A stretch of DNA of 64,000 nucleotides from Rhizobium sp. RCAM05350 (GCA_024426085.1 CP087974.1:310001-374000), one strand, 5' to 3'; positions 11,759 through 22,193 are shown, counted from the first letter of the stretch. Notes: a model not told the origin generated them from the sequence alone. Numbers and translations are program-made.

Positions 11759-11962
11759 ATTCTCAATCCCTACCTATTCGTCGCGGCTCTTTTGCATGAA
11801 ACAGCGGCTCCGTACAGTTTCGAAACGGGCGTTTATCACCGGTTTTCAGGAACAGGTGTTTCGCCCGGCCGATGGCTGGTTCCACAGGCTGTCATTCTCC
11901 TGAAACAAGAGTCTGTTTTTGAGGGCTCATAAGAGAGGCACGATAGACCGTTGCGAGGCAGC

Positions 11963-12796
11963 ATGACCGAGAAAGAGCAAGAAACCCGGCGTTTCAGGAC
12001 CCTGTTCATTTCCGACGTTCATCTGGGATCGAAGGCAGCAAAGACCGATTATCTGCTCGATTTTTTGCGCGTCACCGATGCGGAGACGATCATCTTGGTC
12101 GGCGATATCATTGATGGCTGGCGGCTGAAGCGCAGCTGGTACTGGCCGCAATCGTGCAACGATGTCGTCCAGAAGCTGTTGCGTAAGGCGCGCAAAGGCA
12201 GCCGGATCATCTATATCCCGGGCAATCACGACGAGTTCATGCGCGACTTTCCGGGCGTGCATTTCGGCGGTATCGAGGTTGCCCAGCGCCATATGCATGA
12301 GGCTGCTGATAGCCGCAAATATCTGGTGCTGCACGGCGACGAATTCGATGTCGTGGTACGCAATGCGCGCCTGCTCGCCTATCTCGGCGACTGGGCTTAC
12401 GACACGGCGATCGTCATCAATATCGGATTGGCGGCCATCCGCCGCCGTCTCGGCATGCCCTACTGGTCGTTTTCGGCCTGGGCGAAGCTGCAGGTCAAAC
12501 ATGCAGTCAACTTCATCGGCGAATTCCAGCGCGTTGTCGCCGACGAGGCGCGGCGGGAAAAAGCCGATGGCGTCATCTGCGGCCATATCCATCACGCTGT
12601 CATCGAGGATATCGGCGGTATCCGCTACATCAACACCGGCGACTGGGTGGAAAGCTGTACGGCGATTGCCGAGCATCATGACGGCACGATGGAACTGATC
12701 ACCTGGCGGGAACTGAGCGGAGCACCGGTTGTTCATGAAGACACGACCGAGGTCGAAGTGATGATGGCGCGGGCTCTTTCGCAACAGGCCGCATAA
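11963..12796 (+). CDS. UDP-2,3-diacylglucosamine diphosphatase-like metallophosphoesterase
   Basis: An intact calcineurin-like phosphoesterase of about 277 residues. All metal-binding motifs are present: DVHLGS, GDIIDGW, GNHDEF, HGDEFD and GHIHHA. The family includes LpxH, which removes UMP from UDP-diacylglucosamine in lipid A synthesis, and similar proteins of unknown substrate in alphaproteobacteria, many of which use the unrelated LpxI instead. ATG 11963 is preferred over the upstream TTG at 11951. An envelope-lipid role is inference. Confidence 0.85.
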   Translation: MTEKEQETRRFRTLFISDVHLGSKAAKTDYLLDFLRVTDAETIILVGDIIDGWRLKRSWYWPQSCNDVVQKLLRKARKGSRIIYIPGNHDEFMRDFPGVHFGGIEVAQRHMHEAADSRKYLVLHGDEFDVVVRNARLLAYLGDWAYDTAIVINIGLAAIRRRLGMPYWSFSAWAKLQVKHAVNFIGEFQRVVADEARREKADGVICGHIHHAVIEDIGGIRYINTGDWVESCTAIAEHHDGTMELITWRELSGAPVVHEDTTEVEVMMARALSQQAA

Positions 12797-12888
12797 AACT
12801 ACAGCGATCAGGACTGTAGGGAAAACTAGCGGCTGGCGCTGTTCTTGTGCCGCGTGATAAATCATGGACGCAACTGTCAGGTCCTTCC

Positions 12889-14111
12889 ATGATTCCCTCG
12901 TCTCCGCCTCCCTTTCGCGAGGAAGCGCCGCGCTATTTCGTGCCGCGCATCGCCTTGCTCTTCTGCGCCCCCCTCGTCGTCAATGGTTTCGCCATGCCGT
13001 ATTTTCCGGTCTGGCTGAGCACGTTGTCGCTGAGCGATTTCGAAATCGGCATCATCCTTGCCGTGCCGATGTTCGTGCGCGTCATCACGGCGCCGCTCGT
13101 CGGGCTTTTGGCTGACAGGATCGGCGAGCGGGCGGAAGTTCTGATCTGGTCGGCGGTTTTGTCATTGCTGACGGCGCTGGCGCTGTTCGTATCCCATAGT
13201 TTCTGGTTCGTATTGATCATCTACGCCATCCAGGGCGGTGTCTATGCGCCCTATGTGCCGATCGTCGAGGCAATCGCCCTGACAGGGGTGCGGCGCTGGG
13301 GTTTCGATTATGCGACCATGCGCGTCTGGGGCTCCGTGGCCTTCATCGGTGCGACGATGCTGGGCGGCGTGATGATCGGCCTTTACGGCGGCTCGATGGT
13401 GCTGCCTGCCATGGCCGGCGGTTTTCTGCTGATGATCGCTCTGACCTTTATCGCCCCGCGTGTCGGGGAAACCGCGGCGGCCGTCGACCCTGACGACGCT
13501 GACGGAGCCGCCACCAAAGGCGTTGCGCAAACTTGATCTGCAGCTGCTGCTGATCGGCGTGACGCTGGTCAACGGCAGCCATGCGATGCTGTTCGCCTTC
13601 TCGGCGATCTATTGGCAACATATCGGCTTTACCGGTACGGAGATCGGTCTTTTGTGGAGCGCCGGGGTCGCAGCCGAGGTGGCGATGTTCTTCTGCGCCA
13701 AGATGATCATCCGGCGGTTCAGCCTGTGGACGATGATCTTTTCAGGCTGTGTGCTTGCCGTCGTGCGCTGGATCATCTTTCCGATGGATCTCGGCTTCTG
13801 GGGCTATTTCGGCTTGCAGTGTTTCCACGCCTTCACCTATGCGATCATGCATACGGGCATGCAGAATATCCTGGTGCAGCGGGTTCCCCGAAGAGCAGGA
13901 ATCCTCGGCGCAGGGGCTGTATTTTTTCTATACCGGCGTGTTTTCGGCTGTTTTCACCTTCACATCAGGCTATTTCTATACTTGGTTCGGCGTTCACGGG
14001 TTCTATTCGATGTCCGTCGTTGCCTTTGTCGGCTGCTGTTCCGCCTTTGCCGCCTGGTATCTTCAGCCCCAGAGGGCGGGAAGAGGCGGGAAGACCAGCG
14101 AATCTTCGTAG
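12889..14111 (+). CDS. MFS transporter, phenylpropionate-permease-like (frameshifted)
   Basis: A membrane permease with about twelve hydrophobic helices in two halves, beginning IALLFCAPLVVNGFAMPYFPVWL and including VGLLADRIGERAEVL between helices 2 and 3. It resembles the HcaT/nucleoside-symporter branch of MFS. Two +1 shifts are repaired by removing T13491 (ACCCTGACG for ACCCGACG, restoring DPTTLTEPPPKALRKL) and an A in GTGCAGCGG near 13885 (restoring ILVRGFPEEQES). The substrate is unknown. The 3' end overlaps the convergent epimerase gene by 49 bp. Confidence 0.8.
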
Positions 14112-15045
14112 CGCAGGCCGGGCTCGCGATCGCGGGCCAGCAACAGCGGGCCGTCGAGATCGACGAAATCGGCGCCTTGCGCCAGAAGTACCGCCGGCGC
14201 CATGCCGAGCGAGGTACCGACCATGCAGCCGACCATGATCTGCAAGTTCAGTGCCCGGGCCGCATCCCGCATCCGCAAGGCCTCGGTCAGTCCGCCGGTC
14301 TTGTCGAGCTTGATGTTGACGGCGTCATAGAGTCCCGCAAGCTTTGGCGGATCTTCGGTCTTGTGCACGCTTTCATCGGCGCAGACGGGGACCGGGCGGT
14401 GAACCGATGCGAGCAGGTCGTCACGCCCGGCGGGCAGGGGCTGCTCGATCAGCGAGACGCCTGATTCGGCGCAGACGGCAAAGTGATAGGCGATATTGTC
14501 ATCCGTCCAGCCTTCGTTGGCGTCCAGAATGATGGCGCTTTCAGGTGCGGTGGCGCGGACGGCGCGAATGCGCGAGGCGTCGTCGGTCGTTCCGACCTTC
14601 ACCTTGAGAAGGGCGCGGTGGGCATATTGCGCCGTCTGCGCCGCCATCGCCTCCGGCTCACCAAGCGAGATCGTATAGGCGGTGGTGAGGGCCACCGGTT
14701 CGGACAATCTTGCAAGTGTGAAAGCGATTGCCGGTTTGTTTGGCTTCGAGGTCCCAGAGTGCGCAATCGACGGCATTTCGAGCGGCGCCCGCTTTCATAG
14801 CCTCCCTCAGCATTTGCCTGTCGATCCCGGCTTCGATCTGCGTCCTGATTGTTTCGATCTCTGCCAGCACGCTGTCGATGGTTTCACCGTAGCGGGCATA
14901 GGGCACGCATTCGCCGACGCCGGCAAACCCGCCATCCGAAACATGACAGGTAACGACGGAGGCCGTGGTCTTGCTGCCGCGCGAGATCGTGAAGCTGCCG
15001 GCGATCGGAAAATGTTCTGACGGCGGTTTTCATCAGGCGGGTCAT
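14063..15045 (-). CDS. Dipeptide epimerase / N-acyl-glutamate racemase-like enolase-superfamily enzyme (frameshifted)
   Basis: A muconate-lactonizing subgroup enolase-superfamily enzyme. It shows the catalytic KxK (LLKVKVG), the metal ligand series beginning ILDANEGW, the SLIEQPLPAG strand, VCADESV and the second catalytic lysine in VNIKLDKTGG. This matches L-Ala-D/L-Glu epimerases and the related DgcA-type racemases of D-glutamate catabolism in rhizobia. The start at 15045 has AGGAGAAT upstream. An extra base near 15018 (CTGACG on the plus strand) splits the N-terminus; its removal gives VEHFPIAGSFTISRG. A second shift lies near 14720. Confidence 0.82.
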
Positions 15046-15155
15046 GGGATTCTCCTGTGGCTTCAATATCTCAGCCGGCAACCGTTTGGCACAGAAACGT
15101 TTCAATCGGTGACAGACGGGGTTCTAGCGGCTATGAGTCGCTAACGTTTTATCAA

Positions 15156-16330
15156 ATGCAGCCATCTCCGGAAGACCCAACAGACGTGACGCGTTCCCAA
15201 GTGAAAACCGACACCGACGTGCAGCTCGAAGAAGCTGGCAAGGATGGCGCCCGGATCTACCGTTTCAGCGGCGACTGGCGGAGCGTCTCCATCCACACGA
15301 TCACGCCCCCGGCTGAATGAACTCGCGTCCAAGGGTGTAGATGCGGGTGAAGTCGATCTCAGCGACGTGACTGCCATGGATACGGCGGGCGCCTGGATCA
15401 TCCGCCGCTTCATGAACAGCATCGGCGACGTCAAGCTGACCAGCGACAAGCCGCGTTATGTCGAGCTTCTCGGTGCCTTGCCGCAGGAACTGCCTGAGCC
15501 CGCTATCGAGAAGAAGAAATTCAGCTCGCGCTTCACGCGGTTCTTTACCCCGATCGGCGAGGCGGTGCTGTCGGCGTGGGAAGATACCGTAGCGGCGATG
15601 TTCATTCTGGGATCGGCGGTGCGCGGAGCGCAGTTGAAGCTTGGCCGTCATAGTGGCCTGTCTCCGGCAGCAATCGTCAACCAGATCGATCGCATGGGCG
15701 TCCAGGCGGTCCCGATTATCCTCTTGATGTCATTCCTGATTGGCGCGATCATCGCCCAGCAGGGAGCGTTCCAGCTCCGCTACTTCGGCGCCGAGCTTTT
15801 TGTCGTCGATCTTGTCGGCATCCTGCAACTGCGTGAAATCGGTGTGCTGCTGACCGCGATCATGATTGCCGGTCGTTCCAGTAGTGCGATCACCGCCGAA
15901 ATCGGCTCGATGAAAATGCGCGAGGAAATCGACGCGCTGAAAGTGATGGGGCTGAGCCCGATCGGTGTTCTGGTGTTTCCGAGGCTGGTGGCGTTGACCG
16001 TGGCTTTGCCGCTGTTGACGATCATCGCCAACTTCGCCGCCTTGACCGGGGCTGCCGTGGTGACATGGAGCTATTCCGGCATCACCTTTGCCACCTTCCT
16101 GGCGCGTCTGCAGGAGGCGGTCGATTTTTTCGTCGGTGCTGGCCGGCATGATAAAGGCGCCGTTCATGGCACTGATCATCGGTGTCGTCGCTGCTGTCGA
16201 AGGCCTGAAGGTCGGCGGCAGCGCCGAATCGCTCGGCAAGCATGTGACGCAGTCGGTGGTGAAATCGATCTTCGTGGTCATTCTCGTCGATGGCCTGTTT
16301 GCGATCTTCTACGCGTCGATCAATTTCTGA
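15156..16330 (+). CDS. mlaE: MlaE-type lipid transport permease with N-terminal STAS-like region (frameshifted)
   Basis: The permease subunit of an Mla/MCE ABC system moving phospholipids between the membranes. Residues about 1-110 are a soluble STAS-like domain (SGDWRS ... [20 protein letters not shown]); the rest is the MlaE membrane domain with the [23 protein letters not shown] segment. Two shifts are repaired by deleting T15314 (GGCTGAATG for GGCGAATG) and T16140 (GTGCTGGCC for GTGCGGCC, giving [19 protein letters not shown]). The stop overlaps the ATPase start as TGATG. First gene of the operon with ATPase, MCE protein and lipoprotein. Confidence 0.9.
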
Positions 16331-17182
16331 TGAAGAAGGTTTTGCCGGTGGATCTGAGGGAAGACACAAGCACGCAAGAGCCGAACGAGAACCGTGAAAA
16401 CGGTACGGAGATCGTCCTGTCGGTGCAGGACCTGACGGTCGGTTTCGGCTCGAACATCGTGCTCGACAAACTCAACCTCAACATCTATCGCGGCGAAATC
16501 CTCGGTTTCGTCGGCGCATCCGGCACTGGCAAATCCGTGCTGATGCGCACCGTTCTGCGCCTCTTGCCGCGCCGGTCCGGCTCGATCAAGATTCTCGGGG
16601 TTGAATATGACGCAGTCAGCGAAGAAGAGCGCATGGAGCTCGACATGCGGCTCGGCGTGCTCTTCCAGCATGGTGCGCTGTTTTCCTCGCTGACGGTCAA
16701 GGAAAACATCCAGGTGCCGATGCGGGAATATCTCAACCTGCCGCAGGACCTGATGGATGAGTTGGCGCGATTGAAGATCGACATGGTCGGCTTGGCGCCC
16801 GAGGCGGCCGACAAGTTCCCTTCCGAACTGTCCGGCGGCATGATCAAGCGCGCGGCCCTGGCACGGGCGCTGGCGCTCGATCCGGACCTTGTCTTCCTCG
16901 ACGAACCGACCTCCGGGCTCGACCCGATCGGGGCGGCCGAGTTCGATAACCTGATCGCCAAACTGCGCGACACCCTTGGGTTGACCGTGTATATGGTGAC
17001 TCACGACCTCGACAGTCTGTTTTCGGTCTGCGACCGGATTGCAGGTGCTCGGGCAGAAGAAGGTTCTGGTCGAAGGCACGATCGAGGACATGCTGGCCTG
17101 CGACGACGAATGGGTGAAGTCCTATTTCCAGGGCAAGCGGGCGCGTTCGATTGTTCATGAAGACGAAAAGGCAGCTTCCTGA
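16330..17182 (+). CDS. mlaF: Mla-type ABC transporter ATP-binding protein (frameshifted)
   Basis: The ATPase of the lipid-transport system. Walker A is GASGTGKS, the signature is LSGGM, Walker B ends in DLVFLDEPTSGLDP and the switch histidine is in MVTHDLDSLF. The LSGGM signature with the GLDPIGAAEFD extension is typical of MlaF. The start codon overlaps the mlaE stop by one base, implying translational coupling. One shift at A17043 (TTGCAGGTG for TTGCGGTG) separates the last 45 codons; removal gives RIAVLGQKKVLVEGT. Confidence 0.92.
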
Positions 17183-17269
17183 CGGCGTTTCGTTCCGCAG
17201 GCGCTGCACGAAGGATTTGATTGAAGCAAGGAGCCGCAGTGGCGGCGTCCCCCAAGGGTACCGGTAGCA

Positions 17270-18641
17270 ATGGAAACAAAAGCCAACTACGCCATCGTCG
17301 GTTTTTTTACCGTCATGGTCATTTTCATGGCCTTCGGCTTCGTCTACTGGATGTCCCAATATGGCCGCAGCGGCGAGATGGCGGAACTGGTGATCAGCAT
17401 CCCGGGATCGGCCAACGGCCTAAGCGTCGGCTCACCGGTGCGCTTCAACGGCATTCCCGTCGGCTCGGTCCGCAGCCTGGCCATCAATTCAAACGATCCG
17501 CGCTATTCCGTTGCCGTGACCGAGGTATCCGCTGATGCACCGGTGCTGAAATCGACGACGGCGACGCTGGAGCATCCAGGGCTTGACCGGTGCTGCCTAT
17601 ATCGAACTCAGCGGCGGCAACAAGGGTGAAGAGAACATCCTGCGCAAGGCGCTGGAGACCGGAACGCCGGCGCAGCTGACGGCCGATCAATCCAGCGTCA
17701 CCAGCCTTTTGGCAACGGCCGACAAGATTCTTGACCGTGCCAATGATGCGATCGGCGATATCCAGGGTTTCGTCAAGGATGTCCGCGGACCGCTGACCAG
17801 CACCATTACCAATGCCGACCGCTTCACCAAGTCGCTGGCCGACAATTCCGAGGGTATCGATCAATTCCTGAAGAGCGTCAGCGCTTTGTCGACCTCGATC
17901 ACCGCTGCAGCTGGCAAGCTCGATCTGACGCTTTCAGCGGCGGATATTCTGGTGAAGTCGGTCGATCCGAAGAAGATCGACCACATCGTCAGCAATGTCG
18001 AGAAGATGAGCAATGATCTGAGTGCCGCGTCGACGGGCGTGGCCGACACCATCGCTTCGTTCAAGAAGACGGCCGAAACCTATGAGCGCTTTGGCGAAAA
18101 GGCGACGGCGTCGCTGGATCGTGTCGATACGTTGATCGCGGCCATCGATACACAGAAGGTCTCAGGCGTCGTCAACGATGTCTCGGCGGCAAGCGCAGAT
18201 GCCCGCAAGGCGGTTGCTTCCGTCGCGGAGTTTGCCGAGCGGATCAAGGGCCGTCAGAACGATATCGACCAGACGATCACCGACGTCACCCAGATGGCCA
18301 ACAAGCTGAATGCTGCATCGAGCCGCGTTGATGGCATTCTCGTCAAGCTTGACGGTTTCCTCGGCGACGCCGATGCACCGTCCTTGTCGGCCGACGCTCG
18401 CGCGACGCTCGCATCCTTCCGCAAGATTGCCGACAACCTGAATGCGCAAATCGGCCCGATCGCCGAAAACCTGAAGCGATTCTCCGGTTCGGGCCTGCGC
18501 GATATCGAGGCTCTGGTCAGTGACACGCGTCGCACCGTCAATACGCTCGACACGACGATTTCGACCTTCGACAAGAATCCGCAGCGGCTGCTGTTCGGCG
18601 GTGAAACGGTGAAGCAGTATGACGGACGCACGCGCCGCTGA
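17270..18641 (+). CDS. mlaD: MlaD/MCE-family lipid-binding protein (frameshifted)
   Basis: A membrane-anchored MCE protein: one N-terminal helix (AIVGFFTVMVIFMAFGFVYWM), then the MCE domain (PGSANGLSVGSPVRFNGIPVG), then about 300 residues of coiled coil rich in Ala, Asp and Thr. This long helical tail is typical of alphaproteobacterial MlaD proteins and is far longer than E. coli MlaD. Removing A17578 (CATCCAGGG for CATCCGGG) restores EHPGLTGAAYIELSGG. It lies 87 bp after the ATPase gene in the same operon. Confidence 0.9.
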
Positions 18642-18851
18642 AACAAAGGTGCTGCGGGTTATCCGAAGTTGGAATTGCCGCTGCTGGTGGTGACGAATCG
18701 GGTATTGCTTCCATATGCGTGACGTTTGCGTGGCAAGGCTGCAAGCCTTGACGGATTTTTACTGTGTCTGCGCCGGGTTGGCTGCTTTTTGGCTTGTTTT
18801 GACCGGGTCAGCCTCTAAGTTGCTGCTGATTGGCTAAGGATAGTGTTTGCA

Positions 18852-19466
18852 ATGATTTTTTCCGGCGTTCCGTGTGGTCGAAAGGCAGGATTGATCCGGG
18901 CCTGTTCAGCATTCCTTGTCATCGCCGCGCTTTCCGCCTGCGCCAGCAAAGCCAGCAATGACACCTATAGCCTGTCTGCCTCGCCGATCATCGAAGGTCC
19001 GTCGTCAACCAGCAAGCAAATTCTCGTTCCAGAGCCGACTGCGCTGAAGGCGCTCGATAGCGATCAGGTCGTTATCCGGCTGTCAGGTTCGGAAATCCAG
19101 TATCTGGCTAAATCGCAATGGAGCGACCGTCTGCCGAAGATGGTTCAGGCAAAGCTCGTCCAGGCCTTCGAGAACACCGGCAAGATCGGCGGCGTCGGCA
19201 AGCCGGGTGAGGGGCTTGCCATCGACTATCAGGTGATCACCGAAATCCGCTCGTTCGAAATATCGACGGAGGGTGCGGACACGGCGGTCGTGGAGATTTT
19301 CGCCAAGATTCTCAATGACCGCAATGGAACAGTCGGTGCGCAGAAAGCTTTTAGCGCCAGCGTTCCTGTCCGCGGAACCGGAGCGCCCGCGTTCGTCGAA
19401 GCCCTTGATGGCGCGTTTGCACAGGTTGCAGGCGAGATCGTCCGCTGGACCTTGAAGGCGATCTGA
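18852..19466 (+). CDS. ABC-type transport auxiliary lipoprotein
   Basis: An intact lipoprotein of about 204 residues. A signal peptide with lipobox LSAC (cysteine near residue 34) is followed by the ABC-transport auxiliary (PqiC-like) domain (YSLSASP ... WSDRLPKMVQAKLVQAFEN ... IRSFEIS). It is separated from mlaD by 210 bp, yet its family is regularly the outer-membrane-side partner of MCE systems, so it probably works with the Mla genes just upstream. A GTG nine bases earlier (18843) is an alternative start. Confidence 0.85.
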   Translation: MIFSGVPCGRKAGLIRACSAFLVIAALSACASKASNDTYSLSASPIIEGPSSTSKQILVPEPTALKALDSDQVVIRLSGSEIQYLAKSQWSDRLPKMVQAKLVQAFENTGKIGGVGKPGEGLAIDYQVITEIRSFEISTEGADTAVVEIFAKILNDRNGTVGAQKAFSASVPVRGTGAPAFVEALDGAFAQVAGEIVRWTLKAI

Positions 19467-19728
19467 TCAGGCAACAGCAATCCGGTTGACGATTTCCGCG
19501 ACACCCTCGATGGTCCTTGCTGCCTCTTCCGCCCGCTCGGCCTCTTCGATGGTTGCGACCGTGCCGCTCAGCAGGATCGTATTTCCCTTCGAGACGACCG
19601 AAACATCCGAAGCATCGAGCCCGTCTACCGTCGCCAGACAATTGGCGACGCGTTTCGAGATCCGCGTGATCCGGATCGGCAAGACCTTCCGGCGGCAGCC
19701 CATAAAATCTGCGTTCCTTGAAAACCAT
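19467..19728 (-). CDS. BON-domain protein
   Basis: A short protein with one BON domain (RVANCLATVDGLDASDVSVV ... TILLSGTVATIEEAERAEEAARTIEGVAEIVNRI), a fold that binds membranes or ligands and is often found in envelope-stress proteins. The start at 19728 (MVFKERRFYG) is chosen because it is the first ATG giving a sensible N-terminus. An extra base near 19697 (GGGCTGCC for GGGCGCC) must be removed to reach the BON frame. No signal peptide is visible. Its stop codon directly abuts the lipoprotein gene on the other strand. Confidence 0.65.
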
Positions 19729-19884
19729 GGCTTGTGTTCTCCAGTTTGGTGTTTTGCCAACAACGCGGCCGGAGCGCATTTGTTCAAGCCTGTTCCATTC
19801 GAAACAGCGCATGTAAGCGGCGCGTGAGATTGTTAGGTCACTGGATGAGACGAACTCATCAGGAACCAACAGAGGAGAACAATC

Positions 19885-20148
19885 ATGCGCAAGTTTATCA
19901 TTTCCGCTGCCGTCGCCGTCATTGCCGCCGTCTCGTTTGCCGCCCCCTCTCAGGCCGGCGGTCATGGACATCACGGTCGTCATGGTCATCACCATGGCGG
20001 TTTCTCGATCGGGTTCTTTGATACCGGTTATTATGGCGGCGGCTATTACGGTGGCGGTTACTACGAGCCGTCCTGCTACATCAAGAAGGTGAAGCGCTGG
20101 GACAAGTGGGGCAACCTGCGCATCAAGAAGATCAAAATCTGCGACTGA
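19885..20148 (+). CDS. Small secreted Gly/His/Tyr-rich protein
   Basis: An intact 87-residue protein. It has a clear signal peptide (FIISAAVAVIAAVSFAAPSQA), then a stretch with nine histidines interleaved with glycine, then GYYGGGYYGGGYY, then a basic tail with two cysteines (PSCYIKKVKRW ... KIKICD). It has AGGAGA upstream and a strong terminator downstream, so it forms its own transcription unit. A His/Gly-rich exported peptide could bind divalent metals, but this is inference; no family was recognised. Confidence 0.75.
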   Translation: MRKFIISAAVAVIAAVSFAAPSQAGGHGHHGRHGHHHGGFSIGFFDTGYYGGGYYGGGYYEPSCYIKKVKRWDKWGNLRIKKIKICD

Positions 20149-20167
20149 CACGCACTATCAAGCCAAC

Positions 20168-20201
20168 AAAAATCCGGCCGTTCATGCGGCCGGATTTTTT
20201 T
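20168..20201 (+). terminator. Rho-independent terminator
   Basis: A perfect stem AATCCGGCCG / CGGCCGGATT closes over the loop TTCATG and is followed by TTTTTT. Poly-A on the 5' side makes it usable in both directions, serving the small secreted protein gene (+) and hemF (-), which converge here. Confidence 0.9.
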
Positions 20202-20218
20202 GCTCGGGCAATCTGGTT

Positions 20219-21130
20219 TCAGGGCCAGCGGACCACCGGCGGTAGCGATGACAGGATCGAATCAACGTTTCCACCGGTTTTCAGTCCGAAGATCGTGCCG
20301 CGATCGTAGAGCAGGTTAAATTCGACATAGCGGCCGCGGCGGACCAGCTGCTCGTCGCGGTCTTCCTCGGTCCAGGGCTTGTTGAAATTGGCGCGCACAA
20401 TCTTCGGATAGATCAGGCTAAACGCTTTGCCGACATCCTGGGTGAAGGCGAAGTCGGCATCCCAACCGCCCTTATCGTCATCCGAATGCAGCCAGTCGAA
20501 GAAGATGCCGCCGATGCCGCGCGCCTCGTTGCGGTGTTTCAGAAAGAAGTACTCGTCGCACCAATCCTTGAAACGCGGGTAATCGGCGACAGCGTGGCGC
20601 TTGCAGGCGATCTCCATGCCGCGATGAAACAGCATCGTATCCGGATCGGTCTGTGTCCGGCGGCTGTCGAGGACGGGGGTGAGGTCCGCGCCGCCGCCAA
20701 ACCAGTTGCTGGTGGTGACGACCATGCGGGTGTTCATGTGAACGGCGGGCACGTTCGGATTGACCGGGTGGGCGATCAGCGAGATGCCGGAGGCCCAGAA
20801 GGTCGGGTCTTCCTCGGCACCGGGAATCTGGCTGCGGAATTCCGGCGAGAATTCGCCGTAGACCGTCGATGTGTGGACGCCGACCTTTTCAAAGACACGG
20901 CCTTCCATCATCGACATGCGGCCGCCACCGCCGGCCCCTTCGTCGCGCAGCCAATCCTTGCCGGCGAAACGGCCTGGTTCGCGGTCGGACAGCGGGCCGG
21001 CCAGTTCGTCCTCGATGGTTTCGAACGCCGTGCAGATGCTATCGCGCAGGGATTGAAACCAGGCGGTAGCCTTTGCCTTCTTGTCTTCGATATCCGCGGG
21101 CAATCCCTGCGGCAGGTTGGGTCGTTCCAT
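20219..21130 (-). CDS. hemF: Oxygen-dependent coproporphyrinogen III oxidase HemF
   Basis: An intact protein of about 303 residues that decarboxylates coproporphyrinogen III to protoporphyrinogen IX using oxygen, in the cytoplasm. Family-specific blocks are [62 protein letters not shown] and [26 protein letters not shown] 21130 is preferred to the upstream TTG at 21166. A 16-bp palindrome lies 75 bp upstream. Confidence 0.95.
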   Translation of the reverse strand: MERPNLPQGLPADIEDKKAKATAWFQSLRDSICTAFETIEDELAGPLSDREPGRFAGKDWLRDEGAGGGGRMSMMEGRVFEKVGVHTSTVYGEFSPEFRSQIPGAEEDPTFWASGISLIAHPVNPNVPAVHMNTRMVVTTSNWFGGGADLTPVLDSRRTQTDPDTMLFHRGMEIACKRHAVADYPRFKDWCDEYFFLKHRNEARGIGGIFFDWLHSDDDKGGWDADFAFTQDVGKAFSLIYPKIVRANFNKPWTEEDRDEQLVRRGRYVEFNLLYDRGTIFGLKTGGNVDSILSSLPPVVRWP

Positions 21131-21204
21131 GAAAAAGTTCCTGTTTGGCGGAGCCTCAAGCGGCAAAACCCGCCGATCTGCATATTGGCTGACAGTTCAT
21201 ATTT

Positions 21205-21220
21205 TTGCCACATCTGGCAA
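21205..21220 (-). promoter_or_regulatory. Palindromic operator-like site upstream of hemF
   Basis: TTGCCACATCTGGCAA is a perfect 6+6 palindrome with a 4-bp spacer, 75-90 bp before the hemF start. It resembles a dimeric-regulator operator but does not match the FNR box TTGAT-N4-ATCAA. The regulator is unknown. Confidence 0.45.
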
Positions 21221-21340
21221 CGGCGCAGGCCTCAAGCGGTCAGTCTGCCGCAGGTGGCGCGTGATCGATCTGGGACTCGCAAAAAAGGGAATATCTCCCT
21301 ATCTTCCATGGAAGAGGCTCGACTGGTGAAAGGTGAGCTC

Positions 21341-21602
21341 ATGGCAAGACTTCCGGCAGGGCCGCCGTTAGACGGCCTGAAACGTCAGATCGCCCGGCAT
21401 CGCAGCGGCAATCCGCGCGGGAAGTGACGGGCTGTTCGTGCGCGAGACATTTCGGCTTGATCGCACTGATGCGCGCCAGAAGGCGCAGGAATGGTTCGAT
21501 GCCTGGCCAAAGGCGGCGTACTGGACCGAAGTCGAGAGCTGGCGGCAGCTGGACGGTGATCAGATCGAGTTCACAATGCGGCGCCTGCCGAGCGCAGATT
21601 GA
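21341..21602 (+). CDS. Small conserved hypothetical protein (frameshifted)
   Basis: A basic protein of about 87 residues. It starts [21 protein letters not shown] with AAAGGTGAG just upstream and ends [20 protein letters not shown]. One extra base near 21410 separates the two halves; after repair the join reads [30 protein letters not shown]. The C-terminal half has normal rhizobial codon use and a soluble composition with no signal or membrane segment. Family not recognised. Confidence 0.5.
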
Positions 21603-21639
21603 CGTCTCGATATTGCCCTTTCTGCTGACGGCCGCTTAG

Positions 21640-22118
21640 TCAAGCATCTTCGCCCGCATGTTCTGATCAGATAGGCGCCGGAGCCTTTTTCCGACAGCGT
21701 GTCGTAGGGATTGCGCAGGGGACAGTCCCGCATCGAAAGACAGCCGCACCCGATGCAGGACGTCAGCTGGTCGCGCAGTGCCGTCAGCTTGGCAATACGC
21801 TCGTTCAGATCGGCCTTCCAGTGTTCCGACAGATGCGCCCAGTCGCTTACCAGTAATTGCCGGTCGTTTGGCAGAGCGGAAAGCTCCTTCTGGATATCGG
21901 CGAGAGGAATTCCAGTGCGCTGGGCGATCTTGATGACGGCGATGCGGCGCAACACGCTGCGGGGATAGCGGCGCTGATTGCCGCGGCTGCGCATGCTCTT
22001 GATCAGGCCTTTTGTCTCGTAGAAATGCAGCGTCGAGACTGCGACGCCGCTGCGCGCGGCAACCTCTCCGACCGTCAGTTCGCGGCGTGGCAGATCGGTC
22101 TCGATTCTTTTCCGGCAT
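21640..22118 (-). CDS. soxR: Redox-sensitive regulator SoxR (frameshifted)
   Basis: A MerR-family activator with a [2Fe-2S] sensor. The HTH reads [21 protein letters not shown] and [26 protein letters not shown]. The cluster motif [12 protein letters not shown] is intact (C-x2-C-x-C-x5-C). Two small breaks occur: an extra A in GGAAAAGAA at the N-terminus, and one in TATCTGATC near the C-terminus, whose removal brings a stop at 21640 (otherwise 21636). It is divergent from an FMN reductase gene, with a SoxR box between them. Confidence 0.93.
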
Positions 22119-22127
22119 CTCTATTGA

Positions 22128-22145
22128 CCTCAACTTTAGTTGAGG
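22128..22145 (+). promoter_or_regulatory. SoxR binding site
   Basis: CCTCAACTTTAGTTGAGG is an 18-bp near-perfect palindrome matching the known SoxR operator CCTCAAGTTAACTTGAGG in both half sites. It lies 10 bp from the soxR start and 48 bp from the start of the divergent FMN reductase gene. Confidence 0.93.
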
Positions 22146-22193
22146 TTCTATACCATGAGCTCCATCGTATCGACAACGGAGCTTTTGCAGACA

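Noticed and set aside
20486-21427. Long plus-strand open frame of 313 codons opposite hemF
   Set aside because: It is the antisense shadow of hemF; hemF is intact and conserved on the minus strand, while this frame has no recognisable domain.
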